64,000 nt of DNA from Streptomyces sp. MBT65 (GTDB taxonomy: Bacteria > Actinomycetota > Actinomycetes > Streptomycetales > Streptomycetaceae). The stretch is from NCBI RefSeq assembly GCF_016612545.1, contig NZ_JAENRY010000018.1:530-64529 (forward strand), in the 5' to 3' direction. The notes beneath the pieces were generated by a model. It had not been told where the DNA came from. It was given only the letters and a program-made list of their open reading frames with translations, and did no database searches. Positions 63,443 to 64,000 of the stretch are shown here, in pieces (position 1 is the stretch's first letter; every line of letters starts with the position of its first letter). The position numbers and the translations under genes were made by a program.

Positions 63443-64000
63443 GCGGTCCTCCGTACGTCCGTCAGGGCGGCCACGTCGGCCAGCCGCTCGACCAGTCCAC
63501 CGAGGTCGGCGTCGACCTTCTCCCGCTGCGGACGGGTGAGTTGAGCCAAGGGCGTCCACTTACCGGAGCGGTCGAGGCCGTCCAGGGTGTGCTGCGCCCG
63601 GTCCATCCACGCGCCGAGTTCGGTGAACCTCGCGTCCCGCGTCTTCAGCAGCGGGCGCAGACAGCCGAGCAGTACCCGGGTGCCGTCGAGGTTGGCGCGG
63701 GCGGTGGCCAGATTGGTGCCGCTGCCGTAGTCGGTGCGGCCGGTCAGCTCGAACTGCACGGTGTTCTCCAGGATTTCGTGCGCGCGCAGACCGGTGTCGG
63801 CCGGGTCCATCCGCTGCGAGGGCCAGCTGCTCTCCAACGCGTGGACGTCCTTGGCGAGTTGATCCGCGGGGCCGCGCAGCCCGCTCGCCGACTCGCCGTG
63901 CCACAGTCCGTACTCGACCCGGTGGAACCCGGTGAACCCGGCATCGTGCACCCCGCCCGCGAGGCCGGCCGTGGTGCCGTTGATCGCTCCGTCCGAGTCC
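63439..64000 (-). CDS. efeO: iron uptake protein EfeO, C-terminal part
   Basis: Frame open from the window edge ([20 protein letters not shown]) to TGA at 63439, giving the last 186 residues of an EfeO M75-peptidase-like imelysin domain: [54 protein letters not shown]. EfeO is the periplasmic-type iron-binding component that works with EfeB and the permease EfeU. The N-terminus and presumably efeU lie beyond 64000. Confidence 0.93.
   Translation of the reverse strand, partial: DSDGAINGTTAGLAGGVHDAGFTGFHRVEYGLWHGESASGLRGPADQLAKDVHALESSWPSQRMDPADTGLRAHEILENTVQFELTGRTDYGSGTNLATARANLDGTRVLLGCLRPLLKTRDARFTELGAWMDRAQHTLDGLDRSGKWTPLAQLTRPQREKVDADLGGLVERLADVAALTDVRRTA

Overview
The window is a 64 kb stretch of a high-GC actinomycete chromosome, almost certainly Streptomyces. 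The supporting signs are very high G+C at third codon positions, frequent GTG/TTG starts, ECF41 and NarL-type regulators, mycothiol-era enzyme families, a tandem glycine riboswitch upstream of gcvT and Streptomyces-style REP-like palindromes. From memory, the gene order sdaA-glyA-gcvH-gcvT / SseB pair / oligopeptide ABC operon / cysteine desulfurase / amidase / mnmA resembles the S. coelicolor SCO5469-SCO5488 region; I could not check this.

Layout. 1-1.6 kb: end of an ABC exporter (ATPase plus frameshifted permease). The first 55 bases are an exact reverse copy of bases 71-125 and look like a fold-back artefact at a contig end. 1.7-9.6 kb: galU, an ECF41 sigma factor with its NmrA-like partner gene, nitroreductase, a stand-alone cytochrome b (QcrB-like), a type II NADH dehydrogenase and a tartrate/D-malate dehydrogenase. 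9.7-14.5 kb: two LysR regulators with oxidoreductases and a probable haloacetate dehalogenase. Matching palindromes and 13-bp tandem arrays sit in the intergenic regions. 14.7-20.0 kb: a MacB-type ABC transporter divergent from a NarL-type two-component system.

20.06-27.0 kb: an accessory island. It carries a secreted 1,615-residue polymorphic-toxin-like protein (signal peptide, ricin lectin, long Ala-rich coil, Hint domain, about 120-residue C-terminal domain) and a DUF6183-like neighbour. The island is bracketed by two direct copies of the 3' end of sdaA, as if inserted at that gene end. This is the most unusual structure in the window.

27.0-34.2 kb: gcvT-gcvH-glyA-sdaA behind a tandem glycine riboswitch, moving glycine through serine to pyruvate, next to a small P-loop ATPase and two SseB-family genes. 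34.5-40.9 kb: a five-gene oligopeptide ABC operon with an intercistronic hairpin after the binding protein. 41-49 kb: M1 peptidase, TRIC channel, membrane esterase, thioesterase, WYL regulator with divergent DinB-like enzyme, a low-complexity lipoprotein, and TetR with small membrane proteins. 49.1-54.1 kb: cysteine desulfurase and mnmA (tRNA 2-thiouridine), with a Tat multicopper oxidase and an amidase between them. 54.1-57.4 kb: DUF427, a LOG-family gene broken by a REP-like palindrome, an SDR and orphan ureG-ureD. 57.5-64 kb: secreted tripeptidyl-aminopeptidase-like hydrolase, acyltransferase, anchored phosphoesterase, and efeB-efeO (iron uptake) running off the window end.
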